This document shows positions 63,732-64,000 of a stretch of 64,000 bases of DNA, one piece after another. The first letter of the stretch is position 1. Every line of letters begins with the position of its first letter. The stretch is from Bradyrhizobium jicamae. GTDB taxonomy: Bacteria > Pseudomonadota > Alphaproteobacteria > Rhizobiales > Xanthobacteraceae. The stretch lies in the NCBI RefSeq assembly GCF_018130695.1, contig NZ_JAFCJX010000033.1, positions 1-64,000 on the forward strand, read 5' to 3'. The notes below the pieces were generated by a model that saw nothing but the letters and a program-made list of their open reading frames with translations, was not told where the DNA came from and made no database searches. Made by a program: the position numbers and the translations under genes.

Positions 63732-64000
63732 TCAGGCGACCATGATCCGGCTGCGCAGCATGGTGCGCGAGGAGCGGCCGAGCTGGCGCAGCAGTCGCGC
63801 TTCGGAGCGGCGGGCGTCGGGGCGGTAGCCGCCGAGCCTTTCATAATGATCGCGGCCGATCAGCAGGCCCTGCTCGACGGAAGGACCGGTCATCATCCGG
63901 GCAACCAGCCGCAGCCCGTCGCGGAAGGTCGGGTCGGCATAGGGCGAGCGGGCATAACGAAAGATGCCGGCGCGATCCTTGCCGCTGGCGGCGACGCCCT
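63732..64000 (-). CDS. 3' end of a probable family 2 glycosyltransferase (truncated at window edge)
   Basis: The stop codon is at 63732-63734; the gene runs off the right edge, so only the last 88 residues or so are visible. They include Tyr-Ala-Arg-Ser-Pro-Tyr-Ala-Asp-Pro, Gly-Pro-Ser-Val-Glu-Gln-Gly-Leu-Leu-Ile and Tyr-Glu-Arg-Leu-Gly-Gly-Tyr-Arg-Pro-Asp, a pattern seen at the end of some GT2 enzymes, and an Arg-rich C terminus. This is a tentative call from a fragment. Confidence 0.45.
   Translation of the reverse strand, partial: GVAASGKDRAGIFRYARSPYADPTFRDGLRLVARMMTGPSVEQGLLIGRDHYERLGGYRPDARRSEARLLRQLGRSSRTMLRSRIMVA

Noticed and set aside
1..64000. tRNA or rRNA genes
   Set aside because: I looked for cloverleaf and GTTCGA-type T-loop patterns near intergenic gaps and saw none I could support; a covariance search would be needed to exclude them.

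Overview
The window is a high-GC chromosomal segment from an alphaproteobacterium, most probably Bradyrhizobium or a close relative in the Nitrobacteraceae. Supporting signs are the cytochrome b/c1 fusion gene (fbcH) after a Rieske gene, the fused trpE(G) behind a short Trp-Trp leader peptide, a CcrM-type GANTC methyltransferase, an ScfR-type regulator, and several families of long palindromic intergenic repeats of the kind that litter Bradyrhizobium genomes. I see no rRNA, tRNA, CRISPR array, insertion sequence, integrase or phage gene. Most of the window is ordinary core chromosome with a few accessory patches.

Layout. 1-9.1 kb: a small HiPIP gene, a short-chain acyl-type XRE regulator, a DUF4170-like gene, a tail-anchored hypothetical, a glycine-rich-domain protein facing a metallophosphoesterase, a NUDIX hydrolase, a polytopic membrane protein with a GT2 glycosyltransferase, a GNAT enzyme and an EthD-like protein. 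9.1-14.9 kb: a minus-strand duplicated module, (DUF2946-like + TonB receptor) twice, behind a near-perfect Zur box, so probably zinc uptake. 15-22.4 kb: a MoxR - DUF58 - DUF4159 - large membrane protein operon, ended by a 163-residue protein that looks like a nucleotidyl cyclase domain without its metal-binding residues. 22.6-26.2 kb: a plus-strand run DUF1285 - CoA pyrophosphatase - DUF6111 - CCA-adding-like enzyme - TauE transporter. 26.2-29.7 kb: a tight minus-strand operon trmL-queE-queD-hemF-HAD (tRNA modification, preQ0 synthesis and haem), with a DUF2158 gene beyond it. 30-32.7 kb: petA-fbcH, the cytochrome bc1 complex.

33-40 kb: dienelactone hydrolase, epimerase, an exported protein, an extradiol dioxygenase-like protein, trpL/trpE(G) with a readable attenuator, apt, and a small lower-GC orphan gene between repeats. 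40-44.8 kb: two ParA/MinD-like ATPases, a membrane M48 protease with its LemA partner, and an Rsm22-type methyltransferase. 44.8-51 kb: the smc - dsbA-like - DUF721 cluster divergent from mutY. 51-57.5 kb: a DUF4336 protein, thioesterase, FAD monooxygenase, two glutathione transferases, a LysR regulator with a divergent SnoaL-like gene, and a small membrane protein. 57.7-60.9 kb: ccrM with GANTC sites and a CtrA-like box in its leader, a YpfJ-type zinc peptidase and moaB. 61-62.5 kb: an accessory-looking two-gene unit of winged-helix and HEPN/DUF4145-like proteins. 62.5-64 kb: a MarR-GNAT fusion with tandem operators and a translationally coupled 52-residue protein, then the 3' end of a probable glycosyltransferase running off the window.

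The most interesting signals are the Zur-controlled duplicated DUF2946/TonB module, the degenerate cyclase-fold protein in the MoxR operon, the unrecognised WH/HEPN pair, the tandem self-operators of the MarR-GNAT gene, and the complete trp attenuator. All functional statements come from reading the sequence and from knowledge of the families; no database search was run.
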